Notes: generated by a model from the letters alone, not told the origin. 6,915 bases of DNA from Microbacteriaceae bacterium (GCA_003454135.1 DMKW01000155.1:1-6915), one strand, 5' to 3'. Numbered from the stretch's first letter, positions 1-6,283 are shown. A program made the numbers and translations.

Positions 1-1736
1 TCGCCGAGATCGTGCGCGGAAACCGTGGCCGATGACGACTCGGCGACCACGATCTCGACGCGGCCGAAATCGTTGTCGCCCGAGTGCTCTATGGCGTCGA
101 ACGCCGCCGTGCGATCGTCGGCGAGCACGGCGTCGGCGAGGGAACCGAGCGCGGCGGCGATGGCCGCCTCGAAGCCGGGCTGCACCTGCACGTGTTCGGC
201 AACGAGACCGCGGATGCCCGCGAGGCGCGCAGAAACGAGCGCGCTCGATCCGTCCTTCTGGTCGAGTGCCGATGAGAGCGCGCTCGTGCGTGCGGCGAGG
301 GCGTCCCGCTCGCGTTCGTGGCCGTGCAACCGCTCACGCAACCGCTCGATCTCGGCCTCGGCGTCCACGACCTCCGCCTGGGCGGTCTCGTAGGCGGCGT
401 CGAGGTCGGTCTCGCCGGAGTCGCTGATCGCCGCCTCCGCCTCGAGGCTCGCAAATTCGGCCCGGGACTTCTCTCGCCGGTCGCGCGCCGCGTCGAGCGC
501 GTTCTGCTGGCGCAGCACCTCGCCGCGAACCGCCGCAAGGCGGGAGAGGGCGGTGTCGGCCTGGCCGCTGAGCTTCGACATCTCGAGGTCGTGCCGGGAG
601 ACGAGCGACGACTGGTACGCGATCTGCTCGTCGAGCCCGTCGAGATTAGCGCGCGCGACCGCGGTCGCGGCCCGTGTCTCCTGCCAGGCGGCCTCGGCAT
701 CCGTCACGGCGGTGAGGAGGCTCTCGACCTCGTCGGCGGCATCCGCCACCATCTGGCGCGTCACGACCTGGCCGGACTCCGGCGAATCCGTCTGCTGGCC
801 GAGCAGGGCGAGCCTCTGGTTGGCGAGCGTGTAGAGGCTGCGCAGCCTCTCCTGCACCGACTCGAGGCCGAACGCCGTGCGGCGCGCGAGGTCGACGGCG
901 TCGCCCTCCTGCGATTGCTCGATGCGGTGCTCGCGAAGCTTGTTCTGGTCGAGCTGCTCCTGCAGCACGATGCGCTCGGTCTTGCGCTCGCTCTCGCTGC
1001 GCGACGACGCCGTGATCACCGCACGCAGCGTGACGACCTCGTCGGCGAGCAAGCGCGCGCGGGCGTCGCGCACGATCGAGGCGATCGACTGGGCCTCCTT
1101 GGCGATCTCGGCCTGATGCCCGAGCGGCTTGAGCTGGCGGCGGATCTCCCCGGCAAGGTCGCTCAGCCGCGTGAGGTTGGCCTGCATCGCGTCGAGCTTA
1201 CGGATCGTCTTCTCTTTGCGACGACGGTGTTTGAGGATGCCGGCGGCCTCCTCGATGAAGCCGCGTCGGTCTTCGGGGCTCGCGTGCAGCACGGCGTCGA
1301 GTTGGCCCTGGCCAACGATCACGTGCATCTCGCGGCCGAGGCCGGAGTCGCTCAGCAACTCCTGCACGTCGAGCAGGCGGCAGGTGTCCCCGTTGATCGC
1401 GTACTCGCTGCCCCCGTTGCGGAACAGCGTGCGGCTGATGGTGACCTCGGCGTAGTCGATCGGCAACGCGCCATCCGCATTGTCGATCGTGAGGATGACT
1501 TCGGCCCGGCCGAGAGGGCCCTTGGTCGCGGTGCCGGCGAAGATGACGTCCTCCATCTTGCCGCCGCGAAGGGTCTTGGCGCCCTGCTCCCCCATGACCC
1601 ACGCGAGGGCGTCGACGACGTTGGACTTGCCGGAACCGTTCGGTCCGACGACGCACGTCACGCCCTGTTCGAACGCGAAGGTAGTGGACTGGGCGAACGA
1701 CTTGAACCCCTTGAGGGTAAGGCTCTTGAGATACAC
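1..1736 (-). CDS. smc: Chromosome segregation protein SMC, N-terminal half (runs off the left edge)
   Basis: SMC is the ATPase core of bacterial condensin; with ScpA and ScpB it compacts and helps segregate the chromosome. 578 codons are visible, about half of a usual 1170-1200 residue protein. The start is GTG at 1736, giving MYLKSLTLKGFKSF, the standard SMC opening, with GGAGAGGG (1751-1744) seven bases upstream. The N-terminal ATPase lobe holds Walker A GPNGSGKS at residues 31-38 and a Q-loop region VGQGQLD at 141-147. A long, charged, Gln/Glu/Arg-rich coiled-coil arm follows from about residue 165 to 500. The hinge begins near residue 505 (LAGIRGLVAEHVQV, then AAIAAALGSLADAVL) and is cut by the window edge. 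The C-terminal coil, signature motif and Walker B lie outside. In relatives smc usually follows mutM directly; here a plus-strand two-component system separates them, so smc probably has its own promoter. No frameshift was seen. Confidence 0.96.
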   Translation of the reverse strand, partial: MYLKSLTLKGFKSFAQSTTFAFEQGVTCVVGPNGSGKSNVVDALAWVMGEQGAKTLRGGKMEDVIFAGTATKGPLGRAEVILTIDNADGALPIDYAEVTISRTLFRNGGSEYAINGDTCRLLDVQELLSDSGLGREMHVIVGQGQLDAVLHASPEDRRGFIEEAAGILKHRRRKEKTIRKLDAMQANLTRLSDLAGEIRRQLKPLGHQAEIAKEAQSIASIVRDARARLLADEVVTLRAVITASSRSESERKTERIVLQEQLDQNKLREHRIEQSQEGDAVDLARRTAFGLESVQERLRSLYTLANQRLALLGQQTDSPESGQVVTRQMVADAADEVESLLTAVTDAEAAWQETRAATAVARANLDGLDEQIAYQSSLVSRHDLEMSKLSGQADTALSRLAAVRGEVLRQQNALDAARDRREKSRAEFASLEAEAAISDSGETDLDAAYETAQAEVVDAEAEIERLRERLHGHERERDALAARTSALSSALDQKDGSSALVSARLAGIRGLVAEHVQVQPGFEAAIAAALGSLADAVLADDRTAAFDAIEHSGDNDFGRVEIVVAESSSATVSAHDLG

Positions 1737-1743
1737 CGGCCAG

Positions 1744-1751
1744 CCCTCTCC
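1744..1751 (-). promoter_or_regulatory. Ribosome binding site of smc
   Basis: On the minus strand GGAGAGGG stands seven bases before the GTG at 1736. It is the clearest Shine-Dalgarno match of any gene in the window and fixes the smc start as a GTG rather than an internal ATG. Confidence 0.7.
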
Positions 1752-1756
1752 GACGC

Positions 1757-1772
1757 CCCAGAAACGTCTGGG
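1757..1772 (-). promoter_or_regulatory. Small hairpin in the smc leader
   Basis: CCCAGA (1757-1762) and TCTGGG (1767-1772) form a perfect 6-bp stem with a four-base loop, only five bases beyond the smc ribosome binding site. In smc mRNA it would sit directly upstream of the site. There is no T-run, so it does not look like an intrinsic terminator. It could be a small operator, a leader hairpin, or chance in GC-rich DNA. A weak TANNNT box (TACCGT, minus strand, 1781-1776) lies just upstream, without a convincing -35. Confidence 0.3.
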
Positions 1773-1890
1773 TCTACGGTACCGGACCGCGACGGCTCTC
1801 CCCGGCAGGCGCGGGGCGTGCCCGCCGCGACGATCTGGTCCAGCGTCGAGGCCTCCGTTGCGCGGGAAGGGCCGCGGACAAGACTTCGGG
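1773..1890. other. Non-coding stretch between smc and the acetyltransferase remnant
   Basis: No convincing gene is seen on either strand. The plus-strand reading frames that cross it are antisense to smc and lack recognisable motifs. It should hold the smc promoter. A short stretch near 1829-1870 reads DDLVQRRGLR in another plus frame, faintly like the DTLV...HRGHRLG region of GNAT acetyltransferases, and may be more of the decayed gene downstream. That is too short to rely on. Confidence 0.4.
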
Positions 1891-2013
1891 CATCCGAGCG
1901 TCACGACGTTCAAGGCCGAAGAGAATCGCCACATGCTCTCAGTGAACGAGGCCGTGGGGTTCGTAGCCGTCGGCTACGAGGGCGCGTGGCGGAAGGCTGT
2001 GCAATCGGACTGA
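1891..2013 (+). pseudogene. C-terminal remnant of a GNAT-family N-acetyltransferase
   Basis: Forty codons ending in TGA at 2011-2013 read HPSVTTFKAEENRHMLSVNE followed by AVGFVAVGYEGAWRKAVQSD. The pattern N..M..VNE..GF...GYEGAW is typical of the last acetyl-CoA-binding helix and final strand of actinobacterial GNAT acetyltransferases. The rest of a domain of 150 residues or more is absent: the codons upstream in this frame continue into arginine- and proline-rich sequence and then antisense to smc, and no start with a ribosome binding site precedes the motif. It is therefore most simply a 3' fragment left by deletion. It is not expected to be expressed as a working enzyme. The stop lies one base before the putative control region of the response regulator. 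The family call rests on motif recognition alone. Confidence 0.65.
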
Positions 2014-2014
2014 C

Positions 2015-2049
2015 CCGTGTTCGGTAAATGCCGTGTTCGAGATATGTAA
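2015..2049 (+). promoter_or_regulatory. Direct repeat in the upstream region of the two-component operon
   Basis: CCGTGTTCG occurs at 2015-2023 and again at 2031-2039, a 16-base period, followed by the AT-richer GATATGTAAG (2041-2050). OmpR/PhoB-type regulators bind direct repeats and often control their own operon, so this could be an autoregulatory operator overlapping the promoter. No consensus -35/-10 pair can be named with confidence; TATGTA at 2043-2048 is a weak -10 candidate. Confidence 0.3.
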
Positions 2050-2100
2050 GGGCGGCTGGCGCTCGCCGGATTTCGCCCGTCGATCCGCTTGAATGATCAC

Positions 2101-2814
2101 ATGGGCGAGTCGGATCAGAGGGACCAGTCGGATCAACTCGGCCAGTCACGGGGCCTGATCGTGGTCGTCGAGGACGAGCGCGCGATCGCCGACCTCGAAC
2201 GTCTCTACCTCGCCGAGGCCGGTTTCGGCGTGCACGTGGAGAGCGACGGCGCGGCGGGCTTCGCGAGCATCCGGCGGCTGCGCCCCGTGGCCGTCGTGCT
2301 CGACGTCGGCCTCCCCGGCATGGACGGCATCGAGATCTGCCGCCGACTGCGCGCGGCCGACGACTGGACACCAGTGATCTTCGTCACCGCGCGGGACGAC
2401 GAGGTCGACCGCATCCTGGGCCTCGAACTCGGCGCCGACGACTACCTGACCAAACCGTTCTCGCCGCGCGAGCTCGTGGTGCGGCTCAAGACGATCCTCC
2501 GTCGGCACGCCGGGCCAGGCAGGCCTCGGGTGCTCACGGTCGGCGCGATCGTGCTCGACCCGCTGCAACGTCGGGTCGAGGCATCCGGAAGCCTCATCTC
2601 GCTCACGAGCACCGAATTCGACCTGCTCGCCAAGCTCATGAGCTCGCCCGGCCAGGTATTCACGAGGGAGCAGCTGCTCTCGTCGGTGTGGGGACAAGCC
2701 GACTACGGGCTTGGGCGTACCGTCGACGTGCACGTCGCCCAGCTGCGGTCGAAGCTCGGACCGGCGAGCCCGATCGTCACCTCGCGCGGCGTCGGCTACT
2801 CGGTGGCGAGATGA
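2101..2814 (+). CDS. OmpR/PhoB-family response regulator
   Basis: DNA-binding response regulator of a two-component system, presumably phosphorylated by the kinase encoded next. From ATG 2101 it has 237 residues, normal for the family. The receiver domain spans about residues 18-133: acidic pocket VVVEDE, phospho-acceptor D68 in VLDVGLPGMDG, switch threonine T96 in FVTARDD, and invariant K118 in LTKPF. The winged-helix effector domain occupies about 141-237, with LTSTEFDLLAKLMSSPGQVF and the recognition-helix segment TVDVHVAQLRSKLG, ending RGVGYSVAR. The start is uncertain: a TTG at 2089 is in frame four codons earlier, a GTG at 2161 would cut into the first strand, and none has a clear Shine-Dalgarno. 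The extra N-terminal residues are a Ser/Asp/Gln-rich stretch from an 18-base tandem repeat. It overlaps the kinase gene by four bases. The signal and target genes are unknown. Confidence 0.94.
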   Translation: MGESDQRDQSDQLGQSRGLIVVVEDERAIADLERLYLAEAGFGVHVESDGAAGFASIRRLRPVAVVLDVGLPGMDGIEICRRLRAADDWTPVIFVTARDDEVDRILGLELGADDYLTKPFSPRELVVRLKTILRRHAGPGRPRVLTVGAIVLDPLQRRVEASGSLISLTSTEFDLLAKLMSSPGQVFTREQLLSSVWGQADYGLGRTVDVHVAQLRSKLGPASPIVTSRGVGYSVAR

Positions 2815-4157
2815 CGGGGTATTTCCGATCGCTGCGCGGCAGGATCACCCTCGTCACGGTGAGCGTCGCGATGCTCGCGGTGCTCGCGACGGGGCTCATT
2901 TCGCTGCAGCTCGTGCGCTCGTCGACGATCAACGACGCGAAGGCGCAGCTTGCCGCTCAGGCCGACGTGCTCAGTCGGCTGCGCGCCGCGGCCACGATCA
3001 CCGACCTGAGCGACCGCGTGAAGCTCGCGCTCGGAGACACGGATGTCGCGCTCGTGCGCAAAAACGGCCAGGTGGTCGGCGGCGCGGCGCCGTATGTCGA
3101 CGCGGCGATGGTGCGCCGGCTGCTGCGCGGCAACTCCGTGTCGACCGTGAAGCACGGCGGCGGAGAAACGGTCGTGATCGAGGGTCGGGCAACGCCGTCG
3201 GGCGCCGCGATCGTGCTCGTGCGGTCGCAGGCGAGCCTCGAGCGGTCCACGCAGGAGTCTGCGCGACGCATCCTGATCGCCCTCGCGGTGGGCATCGTTC
3301 TCGCGATCATCGCCGGGGCTCTCCTGGCCCGATGGATCGCCAAACCGCTCGTGACGACCGCGGCGACGGCGCGACGGATGGCCGCAGGCGAACGCGGCCT
3401 GCCGATCACCGCCCACCGGCCGACCGAGATCGCGGATGTCGCCGACGCCCTCGCGACCCTCGACCACGCCCTCACGACGAGCGAGGGACGCCAGCGCGAG
3501 TTTCTGCTTTCCATCTCGCACGAGCTCCGCACCCCGCTCACGGCCGTGCGCGGTTACGGAGAGGCGATGACCGATGGGCTCATCCACGAGGCGGACATCG
3601 CCACGGTCGGGGCGACGCTCGTCGCGGAGACTGAGCGCCTCGACCGTTTCGTCGCGGACCTGCTCGAGCTGGCCCGGCTCGAGGCCGACGATTTCGTGAT
3701 CCACCGGCAGTCGCTCGACATCGCCGCGCTGCTCGACCAGACCGGGCAAGCATGGCTCGGGCGCTGCGTGACACTCGGCGTGACCCTCGGCGTGGCCGCG
3801 GACCCCGCGACGATGGTCACCGACGGCCGACGCGTGCGCCAGGTGCTCGACGGGCTCATCGAGAACGCGCTGCGGGTGACCCCGCCTGGCTCAAGCGTGC
3901 AACTGGACGCGAGGGCGGACGGCGCGGATGTCATGGTCGAGGTGCGCGACGGAGGCCCGGGCCTCAGCGCCGACGACCTGCGCGTCGCCTTCGAACGCGG
4001 GGCGCTGCACGCGCGGTACCGCGACATCCGTCCCGTTGGCACCGGGCTCGGACTCTCGATCGCCTCCCGGCTCGTGTCCCGGCTCGGCGGCACCATCGGC
4101 GCGGGCAACTCGCCGGGCGGCGGCGCGGTCTTCACCGTGCGACTTCCGGCGGCGTAG
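2811..4157 (+). CDS. Membrane sensor histidine kinase
   Basis: A 448-residue sensor kinase that would autophosphorylate on histidine and pass phosphate to D68 of the upstream regulator. The ATG at 2811 overlaps the regulator's stop as ATGA, implying translational coupling. Layout: first membrane segment about residues 12-35; a small extracytoplasmic sensor region about 36-152 with no recognised fold; second membrane segment about 154-176 (ILIALAVGIVLAIIAGALL); HAMP linker about 173-225 starting ARWIAKPL; dimerisation domain with phospho-acceptor H237 in SISHELRTPL; and ATPase domain with N352 in LIENALR, G1 box DGGPGL from D380, and G2 box GTGLGLSIA from G410. All catalytic motifs are intact. 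This is the common HAMP-HisKA-HATPase design of BaeS-like kinases; the ligand cannot be inferred. The gene is convergent with mutM, and a palindromic element follows its stop. Confidence 0.95.
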   Translation: MTGYFRSLRGRITLVTVSVAMLAVLATGLISLQLVRSSTINDAKAQLAAQADVLSRLRAAATITDLSDRVKLALGDTDVALVRKNGQVVGGAAPYVDAAMVRRLLRGNSVSTVKHGGGETVVIEGRATPSGAAIVLVRSQASLERSTQESARRILIALAVGIVLAIIAGALLARWIAKPLVTTAATARRMAAGERGLPITAHRPTEIADVADALATLDHALTTSEGRQREFLLSISHELRTPLTAVRGYGEAMTDGLIHEADIATVGATLVAETERLDRFVADLLELARLEADDFVIHRQSLDIAALLDQTGQAWLGRCVTLGVTLGVAADPATMVTDGRRVRQVLDGLIENALRVTPPGSSVQLDARADGADVMVEVRDGGPGLSADDLRVAFERGALHARYRDIRPVGTGLGLSIASRLVSRLGGTIGAGNSPGGGAVFTVRLPAA

Positions 4158-4197
4158 GCGGCGCCGCCCGCGACGACGGCCATGCCCCTCCCCGGTT

Positions 4198-4288
4198 CAC
4201 AACTCCTGCTATTTCTCGGCCAGGCCCCGCCGAGCCGCGAATTCACGTGGCGTCGAGGCCCGGCGGGAGCACAACAGCAGGAGTTATG
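4198..4288. repeat. Palindromic element between convergent kinase and mutM genes
   Basis: AACTCCTGCT (4201-4210) is matched exactly by its reverse complement AGCAGGAGTT (4276-4285). The arms extend imperfectly to about 4198-4213 and 4273-4288. Between them lies GC-rich sequence with further pairing, including CTCGGC/GCCGAG (4215-4220 with 4229-4234) and CCCGCC/GGCGGG (4226-4231 with 4262-4267), which are alternative folds. It occupies most of the space between the kinase stop (4157) and the mutM stop (4325). It could end transcription from both sides, although there is no T-run, or be a dispersed REP-like repeat. The inverted repeat is directly visible; the function is inferred. Confidence 0.6.
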
Positions 4289-4324
4289 CGCAGCCGCCTC
4301 CGACGCGTATGCCGGCCGGGTGCG

Positions 4325-5350
4325 TCAGCGCACTCGCTGGCAGAAGGCGCACAGGTGCGAACTACGGTTCATGAACGACTCGCGCACAATCGGCCGGCCG
4401 CAACGCGGGCACTCCTGGCCCTGCCGTCCGTACGCGTTGAGAGAGTGCGAGAAATACCCGGACGCGCCGTTGACGTTCACGTACTGCGCGTCGAAGCTCG
4501 TGCCGCCCTCGGCGAGGGCCTTGCCGAGCACAAGACGCACTTCGGCGAGGAGGGTGCGCGCACGGGCGCGGCTCAGGGTCGAGGTCGGCTGGTCGTAGTG
4601 GATGCGGGCGGCCCAGAGGGACTCGTCCGCGTAGATGTTGCCGACACCGCTGATGAGGGTCTGGTCGAGCAGCGCGCGCTTGACCCCGGTCTTGCGTTTC
4701 GCGAGCGCCGCGAAGAACTGCTCGTCTGAGAACGCCGGGTCGAGCGGATCACGGGCGATGTGCGAGACCTGCCGGGGCACGAGGGCTGCCCCGTCTCCGA
4801 GGCCGCCCGCCCGGCCGTCTGGCGTCGCGACGAGGTCGTCGATCGACATCGACCCGAAGATCCGTTGGTCCACGAAGTCGACGCGCAACGGGCCGAGCCT
4901 GGGGTGATCGAGTTGCAGCCGGATACGCAGGAGCGAGTCATCCGGTTGCTGCGCGTCGCGCAACAGCACCTGGCCGCTCATCCCGAGGTGAACGACGAGC
5001 GCCTCGCCCGGCGTTGCCCCCGCCGCCCCTGGTTCCGTCTCTGGCGGAATTTCAGGAATATCGCGAGAGTGAGCGCCGCCACCGCCCATTTCAGCGCGTA
5101 GAGCGTGAGATTCCTGAATTTCCAACGCTGAGGAAGGGGAGGATGGGGCCAGCGGCAGCCAGAGAAACTTGCCGCGGCGCACCGCGGCGCTGAAGGTGAG
5201 CCCGGTGAGCCGCTCGATGAAGTCTTCGCTCGGTCCGACGTGTCGGCGCAGCGAGCGTTCGTCGAACACCGTCACGGATCGAATGGTCGCCCCGGTCACG
5301 GCAGGCTCGAGGCCCGCGCGGACGACCTCGACTTCAGGGAGTTCCGGCAC
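4325..5350 (-). CDS. mutM: Formamidopyrimidine-DNA glycosylase (Fpg/MutM) with an in-frame insertion
   Basis: A bifunctional base-excision repair enzyme that removes 8-oxoguanine and other oxidised purines and nicks the abasic site. The protein begins MPELPEVEVVRAGLE; after Met removal the catalytic Pro2 and Glu3 are in place, and K61 (RRGKFLWL) is the expected active-site lysine. Also present are LGMSGQ (M124) and DQRIFG, which supply the residues that fill the space left by the flipped base; the helix-two-turn-helix (VKRALLDQTLISGVGNIYADE); and a C-terminal zinc finger with C314, C317, C334 and C337 plus conserved R329. The start is GTG at 5350, two bases after the rnc stop, so translation is probably coupled. 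The length of 341 residues exceeds the usual 270-300. The excess is a loop at about residues 68-116, between WLPL and ALVVHLGMSG, which contains a palindromic DNA element. All catalytic parts are intact, so activity is expected. Confidence 0.96.
   Translation of the reverse strand: MPELPEVEVVRAGLEPAVTGATIRSVTVFDERSLRRHVGPSEDFIERLTGLTFSAAVRRGKFLWLPLAPSSPSSALEIQESHALRAEMGGGGAHSRDIPEIPPETEPGAAGATPGEALVVHLGMSGQVLLRDAQQPDDSLLRIRLQLDHPRLGPLRVDFVDQRIFGSMSIDDLVATPDGRAGGLGDGAALVPRQVSHIARDPLDPAFSDEQFFAALAKRKTGVKRALLDQTLISGVGNIYADESLWAARIHYDQPTSTLSRARARTLLAEVRLVLGKALAEGGTSFDAQYVNVNGASGYFSHSLNAYGRQGQECPRCGRPIVRESFMNRSSHLCAFCQRVR
5046..5123. repeat. Palindromic element inserted in frame in mutM
   Basis: GGAATTTCAGGAAT (5046-5059) and ATTCCTGAATTTCC (5110-5123) are inverted copies matching at 13 of 14 positions, around a 50-base centre. 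The 78-base unit is an exact multiple of three and encodes about residues 77-102 of MutM, starting EIQES and ending DIPEIP, within a loop absent from typical MutM. The AT-rich arms stand out from the GC-rich gene. Size, symmetry and in-frame location in a surface loop resemble Rickettsia palindromic elements. Mobility is inferred only; no transposase is nearby. Confidence 0.65.
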
Positions 5351-5352
5351 CG

Positions 5353-6048
5353 TCAGTTCAGGATCGAGAGCGCGGTCCAGGCGTCGAGCGCCGCCGCCAT
5401 TTCCGCTTGCTTCTTGCTCGTGCCGTCGCCCTCGGCGATGTCGGTGCTGCCGAGCGAGACCATCGCGTGAAAGCGTTTCGAGTGATCGGGACCGCTGTCC
5501 GTCACGGTGTAGTGCGGGAGGCCGCGACCCAGCCGGGCGGCCAGTTCCTGCAAACTCGTCTTCGGGTCCATCGCCGCGCCGAATCGCTCGGGGTCGGTGA
5601 GCAGGGGGCGGATGAGGCGCAGCACCAGTTCGGTCGCCGCTTCGCCGCCGGCGTCGAGATAGACGGCGCCGATCACGGCCTCCACGGTATCCGCGAGGAT
5701 CGATGATTTGTCGCGGCCACCGGTGAGCTCTTCGCCGCGTCCCAGCCGGATATGCCTGCCGAGACCGATCGCGCGGGCCACCTCGGCGAGCGCGACGGAA
5801 CTCACGAGGCTCGCCCGACGCTTGGCGAGCTCGCCCTCGTCGAGGTGCGGGTTCTCGCGAAAGAGCATGACCGTCACGGCCTGCCCGAGAATCGAGTCGC
5901 CAAGGAACTCGAGGCGCTCGTTGTGCGCGAGGCCACCGTGTTCGTACGCGTACGACCGGTGTGTAAGAGCGAGTTCGAGCAACTCGGGACTCACGTTGAC
6001 GGCGAGGAACTCTTCGAGTTCACCCCTCGTGTCGCTAGTGCCCGGCAT
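5353..6048 (-). CDS. rnc: Ribonuclease III
   Basis: Double-strand-specific endoribonuclease that processes rRNA precursors and some mRNAs; it acts as a dimer with Mg2+. The 231-residue product has the signature NERLEFLGDS at residues 43-52, with metal and catalytic residues E44, E47, D51, D120 and E123 (DTVEAVIGAVYLDAG) matching E. coli E38, E41, D45, D114 and E117. The C-terminal double-stranded-RNA-binding domain runs from about 161 (DPKTSLQELAARLG) to 228, with the SKKQAEMAAALDAW helix. ATG 6048 was chosen because it gives the usual actinobacterial length; the frame stays open further upstream but would overlap rpmF. No strong Shine-Dalgarno is visible. It starts 29 bases after rpmF and ends two bases before mutM, so it is probably in the same operon. 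Confidence 0.96.
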   Translation of the reverse strand: MPGTSDTRGELEEFLAVNVSPELLELALTHRSYAYEHGGLAHNERLEFLGDSILGQAVTVMLFRENPHLDEGELAKRRASLVSSVALAEVARAIGLGRHIRLGRGEELTGGRDKSSILADTVEAVIGAVYLDAGGEAATELVLRLIRPLLTDPERFGAAMDPKTSLQELAARLGRGLPHYTVTDSGPDHSKRFHAMVSLGSTDIAEGDGTSKKQAEMAAALDAWTALSILN

Positions 6049-6077
6049 CGATCGACTCGCGAACGTACGCGGACGGA

Positions 6078-6281
6078 CTAAACGTCCGCTACCTTGCGGC
6101 CCTTGTACTCGAGGTACAGGGGCGCGCCGGTCGAGTCCTCGACGACCTTGGCGCGGTGCGGGAGGCTGTAGGTGGTCTTGCCGCCTTCGACGGTCTTCAC
6201 AAGGGTCGGCGGCGTGGCCTTCCACTGGGCGCGGCGCGCACGGGTGCTCGCGCGGGACATTTTGCGCTTCGGTACTGCCAT
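6078..6281 (-). CDS. rpmF: 50S ribosomal protein L32 (bL32)
   Basis: A structural protein of the large ribosomal subunit near the peptidyl-transferase region. The 67-residue product starts MAVPKRKMSRASTRARRAQW, the classic L32 N-terminus, and is rich in Lys and Arg. It contains no cysteine, so it is the zinc-free form; families with the CxxC form exist and respond to zinc supply. The ATG at 6281 follows the DUF177 stop by two bases, and the purine-rich AGAGAGAAGAGA overlapping that gene's end can serve as ribosome binding site. DUF177-rpmF pairing is widespread in bacteria and supports both calls. Confidence 0.97.
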   Translation of the reverse strand: MAVPKRKMSRASTRARRAQWKATPPTLVKTVEGGKTTYSLPHRAKVVEDSTGAPLYLEYKGRKVADV

Positions 6282-6283
6282 GA

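Noticed and set aside
1355..1364. CAACTCCTGC in smc, identical to part of the 4198-4288 palindrome arm
   Set aside because: It encodes the conserved SMC residues QELL and has no inverted partner nearby. A similar word in rnc near 5546 is also explained by QEL codons.
1961..1979. Perfect 8-bp hairpin TCGTAGCC-GTC-GGCTACGA
   Set aside because: It falls in the codons for FVAVGYE of the acetyltransferase remnant, a conserved protein motif, so the symmetry is explained by coding. No T-run follows.
318..2027. Long plus-strand reading frame of 569 codons opposite smc
   Set aside because: It is the antisense shadow of the smc coding frame in GC-rich DNA. It shows no domain, and the opposite strand gives an unmistakable SMC protein.
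2796..3749. Minus-strand reading frame of 317 codons opposite the kinase
   Set aside because: It is antisense to a kinase with all catalytic motifs intact and has no recognisable features of its own.
3752..4729. Plus-strand reading frame of 325 codons across the kinase end and mutM
   Set aside because: It is rich in Arg, Gly and Ala without motifs, runs through two real genes in other frames, and is a composition artefact.
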